Shown here piece after piece: positions 40,657 through 49,907 of a DNA stretch of 64,000 bases. The notes under the pieces are model-generated. The model was not told the DNA's origin. It did not search any database and was given only the letters and a program-made list of their open reading frames with translations. The first letter of the stretch is position 1, and each line of letters opens with the position of its first letter. The stretch is taken from assembly GCF_026343295.1 (NCBI RefSeq), contig NZ_JAPELY010000004.1:434001-498000 (forward strand). Reading direction: 5' to 3'. A program made the translations under genes and the position numbers. Source of the DNA: Streptomyces sp. NBC_00083 (GTDB taxonomy: Bacteria > Actinomycetota > Actinomycetes > Streptomycetales > Streptomycetaceae).

Positions 40657-40689
40657 AGTAGGGCACCCGGGGCCGAGCCCGGGGTGGGG

Positions 40690-42129
40690 CTAGTGGTGGA
40701 AGGCGGTGGCTTCGGATTCGGAGCGGCCCAGGGGGGCCGCCTGGCGGCGGAGCTCCGGCAGGAGGCGGTTCAGGTCCTCGATGAGGAGTCCCGCCAGGTC
40801 GGAGGAGAAGCCGTTGCGGCACACCACCCTCAGCACCGACAGATCCTCCCGGTTCGCCGGGAAGGTGTACGCCGGCACCAGCCAGCCCCGCTCCCGCAGC
40901 CGGCGCGAGACGTCGAACACGTCGTACCGGTCGACGTCCGGCGCCGTCGTGAAGGCGAACACCGGCAACTCGTCGCCCCGCGTGAGGAGTTGGAAGTCGC
41001 CGAGCGAGTCGATCCGCTCCGCGAGCCCCCGCGCCACGTCCCGCGTGGTCTGCTGCACCGCCCGGTACCCCTCCCGGCCGAGCCGCAGGAACGTGTAGTA
41101 CTGGGCCACCACCTGCGCCCCGGGCCGCGAGAAGTTCAGCGCGAAGGTCGGCATGTCCCCGCCGAGGTAGTTCACCCGGAACACCAGCTCCTCCGGGAGT
41201 TCGTCCGCCGTGCGCCACAGCGCCCAGCCGACCCCCGGGTACACGAGCCCGTACTTGTGCCCCGAGGTGTTGATGGAGGAGACCCGGGGGAGCCGGAAGT
41301 CCCACACCAGGTCCTCGTCGAGGAAGGGCGCGACCATCGCCCCGGACGCCCCGTCGACATGGACCGGGATGTCCAGACCCGTACGCTCCTGCAAATCGTC
41401 GAGCGCCGCGCACAGCTCGGCGATGGGTTCGTACGACCCGTCGAAGGTCGAGCCGAGCACCCCGACGACGCCGATCGTGTTCTCGTCGCAGAGCGCCGCC
41501 GCGGCCTGCGGGTCGAGGTGGAAGCGGTCGCCCTCCATGGGCACCTGGCGCGCCTCGACCTCCCAGAACGTGCAGAACTTGTCCCAGCACACCTGCACGT
41601 TCACCCCCATGACGAGGTTGGGGCGGGCCTCGCGCGAGGGGTAGCGGTCCGCGTTGCGCTTCATCCAGCGCCGTTTGAGCGCCATCCCGGCGAGCATGCA
41701 CGCCTCGCTCGACCCGGTCGTCGAGCAGCCGACGGTGGTGCTCGGGTCGGGTGCGTGCCACAGGTCGGCGAGCATCGCCACGCAGCGCCGCTCCAGCTCG
41801 GCGGTGCGCGGGTACTCGTCCTTGTCGATCATGTTCTTGTCGCGGCACTCCGCCATGAGCACCCCGGCCTGCGGCTCCATCCAGGTGGTGACGAACGTCG
41901 CCAGGTTGAGCCGGGCGTTGCCGTCGAGCATCAGCTCGTCGTGGACCAGCTGGTGTGCGGTCGCCGGGGGCAGCGGCCGGTCGGGCAGCCGGTGCCGGGG
42001 CGGCGCGGAGGTCATCGAGCCGACCGGGTCCGCCTCCCCGAAGAAGGGATTGAGCGCGAGCCGCCCGAACTCCTTCTCCGCTCCTTCGTCGCCGTGCTCC
42101 TTCTTGCTGCCGCCGCTGTGCAGTGCCAT
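40690..42129 (-). CDS. gadB: glutamate decarboxylase
   Basis: A 479-residue PLP enzyme converting glutamate to GABA and CO2. The PLP lysine is in SINTSGHKYGLVYPGVGW near residue 285. Upstream are VHVDGASGAMVAPF near 262 (cofactor Asp), VGCSTTGSSEACMLAG near 123 and RLNLATFVTTWMEPQAG near 73, all strongly conserved in GAD. Start ATG ending at 42129 after GAAAGGA. No glutamate/GABA antiporter gene adjoins, so it may serve GABA metabolism or acid stress with a distant partner. It converges with the PadR gene over repeat block 7. Confidence 0.95.
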   Translation of the reverse strand: MALHSGGSKKEHGDEGAEKEFGRLALNPFFGEADPVGSMTSAPPRHRLPDRPLPPATAHQLVHDELMLDGNARLNLATFVTTWMEPQAGVLMAECRDKNMIDKDEYPRTAELERRCVAMLADLWHAPDPSTTVGCSTTGSSEACMLAGMALKRRWMKRNADRYPSREARPNLVMGVNVQVCWDKFCTFWEVEARQVPMEGDRFHLDPQAAAALCDENTIGVVGVLGSTFDGSYEPIAELCAALDDLQERTGLDIPVHVDGASGAMVAPFLDEDLVWDFRLPRVSSINTSGHKYGLVYPGVGWALWRTADELPEELVFRVNYLGGDMPTFALNFSRPGAQVVAQYYTFLRLGREGYRAVQQTTRDVARGLAERIDSLGDFQLLTRGDELPVFAFTTAPDVDRYDVFDVSRRLRERGWLVPAYTFPANREDLSVLRVVCRNGFSSDLAGLLIEDLNRLLPELRRQAAPLGRSESEATAFHH

Positions 42130-42190
42130 GGAGAGCCGATGTCCTTTCGGGGGAGGGGAGTTCGGGGAGGGCGTCGAGGACGGCCCCGGG

Positions 42191-42556
42191 TCAGGCTCGG
42201 GCGATGATCACCGCGGTTCCGTACGCACACACCTCGGTGCCCACGTCCGCCGCCTCCGTGACGTCGAACCGCATCATGAGGACCGCGTTGGCGCCCCGCG
42301 CCTTCGCCTGCGCCACCAGGCGTTCCATCGCCTGGTTCCGCGTCTCGACCAGCGTCTTGGTGAGCCCCTTGAGCTCGCCGCCGATCATCGACTTGAGGCC
42401 GGCGCCGATCTGGCTACCCAGGTGGCGGGAGCGTACGGTCAGGCCGAAGACCTCCCCGATGACCTGTTGCACCGTGTAGCCGGGAACGTCGTTCGTGGTC
42501 ACGACCAGCACGTCCGACTGCGGGCCCTGTCCGCCGCCGTACTCCTCGATGCCCAT
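42191..42556 (-). CDS. YbjQ/UPF0145 family protein
   Basis: 121 residues: DVLVVTTNDVPGYTVQQVIG near residue 14, VRSRHLGSQIGAGLKSMIGG near 39, LVETRNQAMERLVAQAKARG near 63 and ANAVLMMRFDVTEA near 84 are the conserved blocks of this pentameric cytosolic family. Biochemical function is unknown. I start at ATG ending 42556 (MGIEEYGGG), six bases after GGAAGGCGG; an upstream ATG (MADKGYRK) has its ribosome site adjacent and is less likely. It lies 61 bp upstream of gadB on the same strand and divergent from the DedA gene. Confidence 0.85.
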   Translation of the reverse strand: MGIEEYGGGQGPQSDVLVVTTNDVPGYTVQQVIGEVFGLTVRSRHLGSQIGAGLKSMIGGELKGLTKTLVETRNQAMERLVAQAKARGANAVLMMRFDVTEAADVGTEVCAYGTAVIIARA

Positions 42557-42693
42557 GTGGTCCGCCTTCCGGTAGCCCTTGTCGGCCATCTCCAGCCTGC
42601 CCCTGGAACCACGCTTTCGCGCGTTACGTTGATAACTTTGGCTGCCGACGGCAGACAGCCCGCCCGACACCCACACCCAGGAGCCCGGTACCC

Positions 42694-43392
42694 GTGACTT
42701 CCCTTGCCCTCGGACCGAGCTGGCTGGACCCCGACTACTTGCTGGGCACCTTCGGTCTCATCGGGCTGCTGATCATCGTGTTCGCCGAGTCCGGCCTGCT
42801 CATCGGCTTCTTCCTGCCGGGCGACTCGCTCCTGTTCACCACGGGCCTGCTGGTCACCACCGGCAAGCTGGACACCCCGCTGTGGCTGGTCTGCGTCCTG
42901 GTGGTGTTCGCGGCGGTCCTCGGCGACCAGGTGGGTTACCTGTTCGGCAAGAAGGTGGGCCCGTCCCTCTTCAGACGGCCCGACTCCAAGCTCTTCAAGC
43001 AGGAGAACGTCGAGAAGGCCCACGAGTTCTTCGAGAAGTACGGGCCGAAGTCGCTGGTCCTGGCCCGCTTCGTGCCGATCGTGCGCACCTTCACGCCGAT
43101 CATCGCGGGCGTCTCCGGGATGAACTACCGCTCGTTCCTCACGTTCAACGTCATCGGCGGCAGCCTGTGGGGCGCGGGAGTGACGCTGCTCGGCGCGGCG
43201 CTCGGCAACGTGCAGTTCGTGCACCAGCACATCGAGCTGATCCTCGTCGCGATCGTCCTCGTGTCGGTGGTCCCGATCGCGATCGAGTTCCTGCGGGCCC
43301 GCTCCAAGGCGAAGAAGAACCCGCCGGTGGCCGACGGCCCCGGTGGCGCGGGCCAGGCCCCGCAGCGCGGCGGGCGGCACGCCAAGCGCTGA
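42694..43392 (+). CDS. DedA family membrane protein
   Basis: 232 residues, polytopic. Motifs include IVFAESGLLIGFFLPGDSLL near residue 28 (acidic residue and F-x-P-G-D/E signature), GDQVGYLFGKKVGP near 77 and LARFVPIVRTFTPIIAGVSG near 127 (the conserved double Arg), then GGSLWGAGVTLLGAALG. DedA proteins act in membrane lipid flipping and proton-motive-force homeostasis. The C-terminus is basic and Gly/Gln-rich. GTG start 42694 with AGGAG ten bases before. Monocistronic, followed by a hairpin. Confidence 0.92.
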   Translation: MTSLALGPSWLDPDYLLGTFGLIGLLIIVFAESGLLIGFFLPGDSLLFTTGLLVTTGKLDTPLWLVCVLVVFAAVLGDQVGYLFGKKVGPSLFRRPDSKLFKQENVEKAHEFFEKYGPKSLVLARFVPIVRTFTPIIAGVSGMNYRSFLTFNVIGGSLWGAGVTLLGAALGNVQFVHQHIELILVAIVLVSVVPIAIEFLRARSKAKKNPPVADGPGGAGQAPQRGGRHAKR

Positions 43393-43403
43393 CCCGGGCG
43401 GGG

Positions 43404-43422
43404 CGCGCCGCCGGGCGGCGCG
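43404..43422. terminator. short GC hairpin after the DedA gene
   Basis: CGCGCCGCC (43404-43412) and GGCGGCGCG (43414-43422) are complementary, with a very tight turn. It lies between the convergent DedA and ThrE stops. Confidence 0.5.
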
Positions 43423-43460
43423 GAGCCCCCGGCCCGGCCGCGCGGCGCCGAGCCGCCGCC

Positions 43461-45110
43461 TCAGAAGCCGCGGGTCCGCTTGGCCGCGGCGCGGCCCGGC
43501 CCCGGCGAGCGCAGGAAGAGCCGGGCGATCTCGTTTCCGAGGTTCACGCCGATCGCGATGGCCAGGGCGAGCGCGATGGCCTTGGCGAGCGAGGCGACGC
43601 CCGTGTTCAGGTGGTTCTGGGCGATGGAGAGGACCCCGAAGTAGGTGGCGCTACCGGGCAGCAGCGGGCCGATCGCCGCGGTCACGTACAGCAGCGCCGA
43701 GGTGTTCCAGTACCGCGAGAGCAGCTGGCCGAAGAGGCCGACCAGGCCGGCCGCCACCGCCGTCGCCATGATCGGCGAGCCCTTCGCGGTGACCGCGATC
43801 GCGGCGTACACCACCCAGGCGACGCCGCCGTTGGCGGAGACGATCAGGACGGTGGAGCGGTCCTGTTGCAGCAGGACCGCGAAGGTCAGGCAGAGCACCA
43901 TCGAGGCGAGGATCTGCACGATCGGCCGGTTGGTAGGCTGGAAGGTGCCCTCCGGGTTGAGCTCCGCGTGGATCTGGAGCCCGCCGTACAGGACGGACAG
44001 GACACCGACGACGATCGCGACGAAGAAGTACCCGACTTCGAGGAGCCGCGCGGACGCGGTCACGTAGAAGCCCGTGAGGCCGTCCTGGACGGCCGCCACC
44101 AGGGCCCGCCCCGGGATCAGCGCGAAGAGCCCACCGGTGATCACGGCGGACGGCCTGAGGTTCCAGGAGAGCAGACTGAGCGCGACGCCCATCGCGGCGG
44201 GCGGCATCGCCGCCACCACGAACTGGTAGAACTCCGGCAGCCCGCGCGCCGCGCACAGCCAGGCCAGCCGGTCGCCGAGGACCGCGCCGACCGCCGCCAC
44301 CAGGAAGACCGTGACGCCGCCGCCCAGGAGCACCGAGGCCGCTCCCGCGAGGATTCCGCAGGCGGTGGTCAGGACCCAGCCGGGGTAGGGGTGGCGGTTT
44401 CGGCGGATCTCCGCGAGGCGCCGGTAGGCCTCTTCGAGGGAGACCTCGTGGTCCTCGCTGGTCATGTCCGTGACGAGCCGGTGCACGGCCGCCAGCCGGG
44501 TGTAGTCGGTGCCGCGGCGGCGCACCGTGCGGTTGGCCGTCACCGGGTCGTCCACCAGGGACGGCTGGTAGGTGATGCCGAGCATGGTGAAGGTGACGGT
44601 GGGCTCGCTGCGGTCGAGGCCGTAGCTGCGGCAGATCGCGAACATCGCCGCCTCGACGTCCTCGGCGCCCTCGCCGCCCGCGAGCAGCAGCTCGCCGATA
44701 CGCAGCGTCAGGTCGAGCACGCGGGGCACCGCGGGGCCCGTGTCGTCGTGCTTCTGCACCGGCTCGGCCACCGGCCGGTCGCCGACCGGCATCCGGAGCA
44801 TGGTGCGCATCCGGTCCTGCCAGGGCGCGTCCTTGGAGAGCCGCACCAGGGGCATGGAGCCGGTGGTGGTCATCGGGTTCGGCGTGTCCCGCGCGGTGTA
44901 CGCGCTCGGCGTGGTGAATGCGGACGCGGGCTGTTCGGCGGGTGATTCGACGACCGGGGTGGAGAGGCCGGCCGGAAGCGCGAACTCGGAGGTGGGCGAG
45001 TCTTCCTCGGGCACCTGTGGCTGTTCCACGCCCTCGGGGGGTGCGAAGGCGCTGCGCGCCTCGTCGGACTGCGGTTTGCGGTCCTCGACCGTGTCGTGCT
45101 GCTCGGCCAT
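43461..45110 (-). CDS. threonine/serine exporter family protein (ThrE)
   Basis: 549 residues. The first 130 are acidic/proline-rich and probably cytoplasmic. Then comes the ThrE region: LDLTLRIGELLLAGGEGAED near residue 135, AICRSYGLDRSEPTVTFTML near 160, and about 10 membrane helices. ThrE (DUF1212) and ThrE_2 (DUF3815) appear fused, as in Corynebacterium ThrE. It exports L-threonine and L-serine by proton antiport. Start ATG ending at 45110; a GTG directly before it is also possible. It ends convergent to DedA. Confidence 0.88.
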   Translation of the reverse strand: MAEQHDTVEDRKPQSDEARSAFAPPEGVEQPQVPEEDSPTSEFALPAGLSTPVVESPAEQPASAFTTPSAYTARDTPNPMTTTGSMPLVRLSKDAPWQDRMRTMLRMPVGDRPVAEPVQKHDDTGPAVPRVLDLTLRIGELLLAGGEGAEDVEAAMFAICRSYGLDRSEPTVTFTMLGITYQPSLVDDPVTANRTVRRRGTDYTRLAAVHRLVTDMTSEDHEVSLEEAYRRLAEIRRNRHPYPGWVLTTACGILAGAASVLLGGGVTVFLVAAVGAVLGDRLAWLCAARGLPEFYQFVVAAMPPAAMGVALSLLSWNLRPSAVITGGLFALIPGRALVAAVQDGLTGFYVTASARLLEVGYFFVAIVVGVLSVLYGGLQIHAELNPEGTFQPTNRPIVQILASMVLCLTFAVLLQQDRSTVLIVSANGGVAWVVYAAIAVTAKGSPIMATAVAAGLVGLFGQLLSRYWNTSALLYVTAAIGPLLPGSATYFGVLSIAQNHLNTGVASLAKAIALALAIAIGVNLGNEIARLFLRSPGPGRAAAKRTRGF

Positions 45111-45266
45111 CACTGGTCCCGTGCCTCCCTCCAGCCACTTCGGGTCCGTGTGCCCAGTATGTGGGTCGCCATGACGCGGCACGACAAGGGGAGGTCCGCC
45201 GCGAAGGCGCATGTCACGGGGGAGGGCGGCGGGCAGGGCGGGCCGCGCGGACGGCCCGGTACGACG

Positions 45267-45299
45267 ACGGGCGGCGCACCCCGAGGGTGCGCCGCCCGT
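45267..45299 (-). terminator. terminator of ppa
   Basis: Perfect 14-base arms ACGGGCGGCGCACC and GGTGCGCCGCCCGT with a 5-base loop, 21 bp beyond the ppa stop. It separates ppa from the downstream thrE gene on the same strand. Confidence 0.85.
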
Positions 45300-45319
45300 T
45301 CGCTACGGAAGGACGCGCG

Positions 45320-45814
45320 TCAGTGCGCGCCGCCCTGCGCCTCAAGGCGCTTGTAGGAGGCCTCGACCTCGGCCTCGGCCTCGACGCGGCCGACCCAGTC
45401 GGCGCCTTCGACGGACTTGCCGGGCTCCAGGTCCTTGTAGACCTCGAAGAAGTGCTGGATCTCCAGGCGGTCGAACTCGGAGACGTGGTGGATGTCGCGC
45501 AGGTGCTCGACGCGCGGGTCTGACGCCGGGACGCACAGCAGCTTGTCGTCGCCGCCGGCCTCGTCGGTCATCCGGAACATGCCGATCGCGCGGCACTTGA
45601 TGACGCAGCCCGGGAAGGTCGGCTCGTCGAGCAGGACCAGGGCGTCCAGCGGGTCGCCGTCCTCGCCGAGGGTGTTCTCGACGAAGCCGTAGTCGGCCGG
45701 GTAGCTGGTCGAGGTGAAGAGTCGACGGTCCAGGCGGATCCGGCCGGTCTCGTGGTCGACCTCGTACTTGTTCCGCGATCCCTTCGGGATCTCGATGGTG
45801 ACGTCGAACTCCAC
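45320..45814 (-). CDS. ppa: inorganic pyrophosphatase
   Basis: 164 residues, family I soluble pyrophosphatase: PPi to 2 Pi, pulling biosynthetic reactions forward. Active-site blocks are IEIPKGSRNKYEVD near residue 8, the signature YGFVENTLGEDGDPLDAL near 41 with its Asp cluster (D-G-D-P-L-D), and IHHVSEFDRLEIQHFFEVYK near 113. GTG start ending at 45814, after GGAGGAG. It is divergent from dacB, the arrangement I also recall in mycobacteria. A perfect hairpin follows. Confidence 0.95.
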   Translation of the reverse strand: MEFDVTIEIPKGSRNKYEVDHETGRIRLDRRLFTSTSYPADYGFVENTLGEDGDPLDALVLLDEPTFPGCVIKCRAIGMFRMTDEAGGDDKLLCVPASDPRVEHLRDIHHVSEFDRLEIQHFFEVYKDLEPGKSVEGADWVGRVEAEAEVEASYKRLEAQGGAH

Positions 45815-45947
45815 GGGTGGCTCTCCTCCATGATCAGCACATGCATCGGACGGGGCTGCGTCGGCCGCCATGTTCGCGGCGGGACGCAGTTCTGGTGATT
45901 AAGTGTCCCTCACGCAGGTGTGTGATCGCGAAAGGGGCTGGTCCTCG

Positions 45948-47381
45948 GTGCCGGGACCCAAGACATGGCAGCTCACAGCGGGTGCGGCGGCGATCGGCCT
46001 GGCACTGGCGACAGGGGCCGTGGCCCTGGCGGGACCGTGGGACTCAGGTCAGCGTACGGCCGAGCGCGCACGGGCCGCATCGTCGGACGCCAGGGGTGGC
46101 GCACATCACCAGCGCCCCGCGGATACGGAGGCTCCGGCTCCGGCCCCGAGCGCGCCCGGCGTGCTCGCGGCGCTCCACCCGGCCGGCGACGCGCCCGTCC
46201 CGGCGGCCCTGCCCGCGGCGCTCGCCCCGCTGCTCGCCGACCCCGCGCTCGGCCCGCATCCGGCGGGCTCGGTCCTCGACACCGCCACCGGCCAGGTCGT
46301 GTACGCCTCCCGCGCGGACGTCGCCATGACGCCGGCCTCCACCACCAAGATCGCGACGGCGACCGCGGTCCTCACCGCGCTCCCGGCCGACCACCGCTTC
46401 ACCACCGCCGTGGTCGCGGCCCCGGCCGACGGCTCGGCGCTCACCCTCGTGGGGGGCGGCGACCCCACCCTGGACCGGGCGCGCCTGGCCGCGCTCGCCG
46501 ACGACACCGCCCGCGCGGTGCGGGCCCACTCCCTCGACCACGTCCGTCTGACGTACGACGCCTCGCTCTTCACCGGTACCCCGGTGCACCCCATCGGGCC
46601 GAACGAGAACCTCGCGCCGGTCGTCGCCCTGATGACGGACGAGGGGCGCACGACCGTCCCGCAGAGCGCCGCGGGATCCCCCGGTACGGAGGAGAGCGGG
46701 CCCGGCGCTCGCACCGCCGACCCGGCGGGCGACACCGCGCGGGCCTTCGCGCGGCTGCTGCGCGACCGCGGGGTGCGGGCGGACGACCCGGTGGCGGGCC
46801 CCGGGCCCGCGGGGGCGACCGCGGTCGCGAGCACCCGTTCCGCGCCGCTGACCGAGGTCGTCGAGCGGATGCTGACCGAGAGCGACAACGACATCGCGGA
46901 GGCCCTCAGCCGGCAGACCGCGATCGCCACCGGGAAACCCGCGAGCTTCGAGGGCGGCGCCGCGGCCGTCGCCGCGCAGCTCGCCAAGGAGCAACTCCCG
47001 CTGAACGGAAGCGTGTTCACGGACGGCAGCGGACTCAACCGCGCCGACAGGCTCACCGCGGACCTGCTCACCCGGCTGCTCGCCAACGCCGCCGACCCGG
47101 CCCGCCCCGCACTGCGGCCCATCCTCACCGGTCTGCCCGTCGCCGGGTTCACCGGCACCCTCAGCACCCGCTACGGCACCACCTCCGCGGCGACCGGCCT
47201 GGTCAGGGCGAAGACCGGCACGCTGGGCGGCGCCGGGGTCAACACCCTGGCGGGCACCGTGGTGGACGGGGGCGGCCACCTCCTGGCGTTCGCGTTCCTC
47301 ACGGCGGGCACGCCCGGCGCCGACCCGGCCCCCGCACAACGCGCCCTCGACCGGCTCGCCACCCGGCTCACGGCGCACTGA
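45948..47381 (+). CDS. dacB: D-alanyl-D-alanine carboxypeptidase/endopeptidase (PBP4, S13)
   Basis: 477 residues, exported. The N-terminal hydrophobic segment AGAAAIGLALATGAVALAG near residue 12 acts as signal peptide or anchor, followed by an Ala/Pro-rich linker. Penicillin-binding motifs: S-T-T-K in TPASTTKIATA near 131, S-D-N in TESDNDIAEAL near 311, and K-T-G in RAKTGTLGGAG near 421. This spacing is that of the S13 family, which trims or cleaves peptidoglycan peptide bridges. Start GTG 45948 after AAAGGGG; the frame extends to 45903 but lacks a site there. First gene of a conserved plus-strand run. Confidence 0.92.
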   Translation: MPGPKTWQLTAGAAAIGLALATGAVALAGPWDSGQRTAERARAASSDARGGAHHQRPADTEAPAPAPSAPGVLAALHPAGDAPVPAALPAALAPLLADPALGPHPAGSVLDTATGQVVYASRADVAMTPASTTKIATATAVLTALPADHRFTTAVVAAPADGSALTLVGGGDPTLDRARLAALADDTARAVRAHSLDHVRLTYDASLFTGTPVHPIGPNENLAPVVALMTDEGRTTVPQSAAGSPGTEESGPGARTADPAGDTARAFARLLRDRGVRADDPVAGPGPAGATAVASTRSAPLTEVVERMLTESDNDIAEALSRQTAIATGKPASFEGGAAAVAAQLAKEQLPLNGSVFTDGSGLNRADRLTADLLTRLLANAADPARPALRPILTGLPVAGFTGTLSTRYGTTSAATGLVRAKTGTLGGAGVNTLAGTVVDGGGHLLAFAFLTAGTPGADPAPAQRALDRLATRLTAH

Positions 47382-47430
47382 GCTTCGCCGAGCGGGTTCC
47401 CTCACGGGGACGACAACGTACGGTTGACGC

Positions 47431-48570
47431 ATGACTGGCATCGGCGGTGCAGGTACCTCTGGGATGGTCGACTGGAACCTCGCGGTCGCGACCGCGACCC
47501 GACTGGTGCGGCCGGGCCCCGACGTGAGCCGTGAAGAGGCGCGAGAGATCGTCGCCGAGCTCCGTCGGCACGCCAAGGCCGCCGAAGAACACGTACGGGC
47601 GTTCACCCGGATGATCCCGGAGGGCGTCGAACCGGAGGACACCCCGGTCCTGGTCGTGGACCGGGCCGGATGGGTGAAGGCCAATGTGGCCGGCTTCCGC
47701 GAGATCCTGCGGCCCCTGCTGGACAAGATGCAGGAGCGCCGGGGCAGCACGGCCGCCGGAGCCGTGTTCGGCGCGGTCGGCGGCAAGGTCACCGGTGTCG
47801 AGCTCGGCATGCTCCTGAGCTTCCTGTCCTCACGCGTCCTCGGTCAGTACGAGACCTTCGCGCCCGCGAGCCGGGACCTGCCGGCGGGACCCGGCGGCGG
47901 GGGGCGGCTGCTGCTCGTGGCGCCCAACATCGTGCACGTGGAGCGCGAACTCGACGTGCCCCCGCACGACTTCAGGCTCTGGGTCTGCCTCCACGAGGAG
48001 ACCCACCGCACCCAGTTCACGGCCGTGCCCTGGCTCCGCGACCACCTGGAGAGCGAGATCCAGTCGTTCCTCGGCGCCACCGAGGTCGACCCGATGACCG
48101 TCCTGGAGCGGCTGCGCGACGCGGCGCAGTCCCTGGCCGGGGGCCGGCCCGAGGGCGAGGAGGACGACGGCGGGCGCTCCCTGGTCGAGCTGGTGCAGAC
48201 GCCCGAGCAGCGCGAGATCCTCAACCGGCTCACCGCCGTGATGTCCCTCCTGGAGGGCCACGCCGACTACGTGATGGACGGTGTCGGGCCGCAGGTCGTG
48301 CCCTCGGTCGCCGAGATCCGCGAGAAGTTCAAGGAGCGCCGGGCCAAGGGCGCCTCCCGGCTCGACATGGCGCTGCGCAAGCTCCTCGGCCTCGACGCCA
48401 AGCTGCGCCAGTACCGCGACGGCGAGCGTTTCGTGCGGGCCGTGGTGGAGGAGGTGGGCATGGACGGCTTCAACCGGGTGTGGACCTCTCCGAACACGCT
48501 TCCTACGAAGTCCGAGATCGCCAAGCCGGCGGAGTGGGTCGCGCGGGTGCACCGCAAGGCGGAGTCCTGA
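47431..48570 (+). CDS. zinc-dependent metalloprotease, DUF2342 family
   Basis: 379 residues. The zinc motif H-E-x-x-H is in WVCLHEETHRTQFTAVPWLR near residue 188, and a further Glu lies in EGHADYVMDG near 275, as usual for this family (sometimes labelled F420-biosynthesis associated). Conserved MVDWNLAVATATRLVRPGP near residue 11. No signal peptide, so it probably acts in the cytoplasm. Substrate unknown. Start ATG 47431. It sits between dacB and tilS, an order I also recall in Mycobacterium. Confidence 0.9.
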   Translation: MTGIGGAGTSGMVDWNLAVATATRLVRPGPDVSREEAREIVAELRRHAKAAEEHVRAFTRMIPEGVEPEDTPVLVVDRAGWVKANVAGFREILRPLLDKMQERRGSTAAGAVFGAVGGKVTGVELGMLLSFLSSRVLGQYETFAPASRDLPAGPGGGGRLLLVAPNIVHVERELDVPPHDFRLWVCLHEETHRTQFTAVPWLRDHLESEIQSFLGATEVDPMTVLERLRDAAQSLAGGRPEGEEDDGGRSLVELVQTPEQREILNRLTAVMSLLEGHADYVMDGVGPQVVPSVAEIREKFKERRAKGASRLDMALRKLLGLDAKLRQYRDGERFVRAVVEEVGMDGFNRVWTSPNTLPTKSEIAKPAEWVARVHRKAES

Positions 48571-48779
48571 CCTGAACGCCGCCGGTGGCGGGTGTCAACG
48601 CGGGAATCACCCATCCGAGGGACCGTGGGGCATGGGTAGGCGTGCAATGCTCGGGTAACGGCTCTGTTCTGTCACCATCTACGCACTCTGTGTGACTGAA
48701 CGGCCCTCCTGCTCCCCCTGTTCCCCCCGCATCCTCTCCGCGCAAGAGGCACCCCCAACTTCACCGAAGGGCACCGGAC

Positions 48780-49847
48780 ATGGGTCCCCATCCTGCGGTC
48801 GCAGCGATACGCCTGGCGGTTCGCCGCGTACTCCACGACGTACTGAACGAACACTCCCGCGACCACCAGAACGCCGAGACGGCCGTGACCGCGGGGGCTC
48901 CCGCAGGTCAGGGCGCGAGCGTTCGCACCGCGCCCGAGCCCCTCGTGCTCGTGGCCTGCTCGGGCGGCGCCGACTCGATGGCGCTCGCCTCCGCCCTCGC
49001 CTTCGAGTCCCGCAAGCTCTCGCTGCGCGCCGGCGGGATCACCGTCGACCACGGCCTCCAGCACGGCTCGGACCTGCGCGCCGCCGAGGTCGTCTCCCGC
49101 ATGACCGGCCTGGGCCTGGACCCCGCCGAGTCCGTCGCCGTGCGCGTGGGCCGCGAGGGAGGTCCCGAGGCCGCCGCCCGGGACGCCCGCTACGCCGCCC
49201 TCGACGCCGCGGCCGAGCGGCACGGCGCCGCCGCGATCCTGCTCGGCCACACCCGCGACGACCAGGCCGAAACGGTGCTGCTGGGCCTCGCCCGCGGCTC
49301 CGGCACCCGCTCCCTGTCCGGCATGGCCGCCGTCTCGGGGGCGGCGGGCCGCTACCGGCGCCCCTTCCTGGAGCTCGACCGCCAGACCGCGCGCAAGGCC
49401 TGCATGGTCCAGTCGCTGCCCGTCTGGGACGACCCGCACAACGCCGACCCCGCCTACACCCGCTCCCGGCTGCGCCAGGAGGGTCTGCCGGCCCTGGAGA
49501 AGGCGCTCGGCAAGGGCGTCGTCGAGGCGCTCGCCCGCACCGCCCAGCTCTCCCGTGACGACGCCGACGCCCTGGACGCCTGGGCCCTCCAGGCCGACGC
49601 CTCCGTACGGGACGAGGCGGGGCTCCTGGAGTGCGCGAAGCTCTTCGCGCTGCCGCCCGCCGTGCGGCGCCGGATCGTGCGCCGCGCGGTCATCGAGGCG
49701 GGCTCGCCCGCCGGCTCGCTCTTCGCCCGCCATGTGGAGGAGGTCGACAAGCTGATCACCAGCTGGCGCGGCCAGCGGGCCATCAATCTCCCGGGCCGCG
49801 TCGTCGCGCGTCGGCAGGGTGGCAGACTGGTCATTCGGCAGAGCTGA
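48780..49847 (+). CDS. tilS: tRNA(Ile)-lysidine synthase
   Basis: 355 residues. The N-type ATP pyrophosphatase motif S-G-G-x-D-S occurs in VACSGGADSMALASALA near residue 60, and further blocks are VDHGLQHGS near 95, LLGHTRDDQAETVLLGLARG near 155 and FLELDRQTARKACMVQSLPVW near 200. It modifies the wobble C of tRNA-Ile(CAU) to lysidine, so it is essential. Only the short C-terminal extension typical of actinobacteria is present. ATG start 48780. Followed 60 bp later by hpt, a widely conserved pairing. Confidence 0.95.
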   Translation: MGPHPAVAAIRLAVRRVLHDVLNEHSRDHQNAETAVTAGAPAGQGASVRTAPEPLVLVACSGGADSMALASALAFESRKLSLRAGGITVDHGLQHGSDLRAAEVVSRMTGLGLDPAESVAVRVGREGGPEAAARDARYAALDAAAERHGAAAILLGHTRDDQAETVLLGLARGSGTRSLSGMAAVSGAAGRYRRPFLELDRQTARKACMVQSLPVWDDPHNADPAYTRSRLRQEGLPALEKALGKGVVEALARTAQLSRDDADALDAWALQADASVRDEAGLLECAKLFALPPAVRRRIVRRAVIEAGSPAGSLFARHVEEVDKLITSWRGQRAINLPGRVVARRQGGRLVIRQS

Positions 49848-49907
49848 GCGAACGCACGTAACTCGGCTCGCGTACGGACAACAGAAACCCCCAAGAAAGC
49901 GGCCCGG

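Larger units (their letters stand above)
40130..40680 (-). repeat. gene-end mosaic repeat block 7
   Basis: Minus orientation, between two convergent genes. It contains CGCGCAGTTCCCCGCGCCCC modules, hairpins TGGGGCGGAGCCCCA at 40316-40330 and 40406-40420, GTTTGAGGACGAGCGCC and the GAGGGTTTCGGGAAGGGGCG segment. Two local tandem arrays (34 bp and 84 bp) are listed separately. No gene is plausible. Confidence 0.9.

Noticed and set aside
42882..44945. A 687-residue plus-strand frame across the DedA/ThrE region
   Set aside because: It is Arg/Gly-rich and antisense to ThrE, typical of shadow frames in high-GC DNA.
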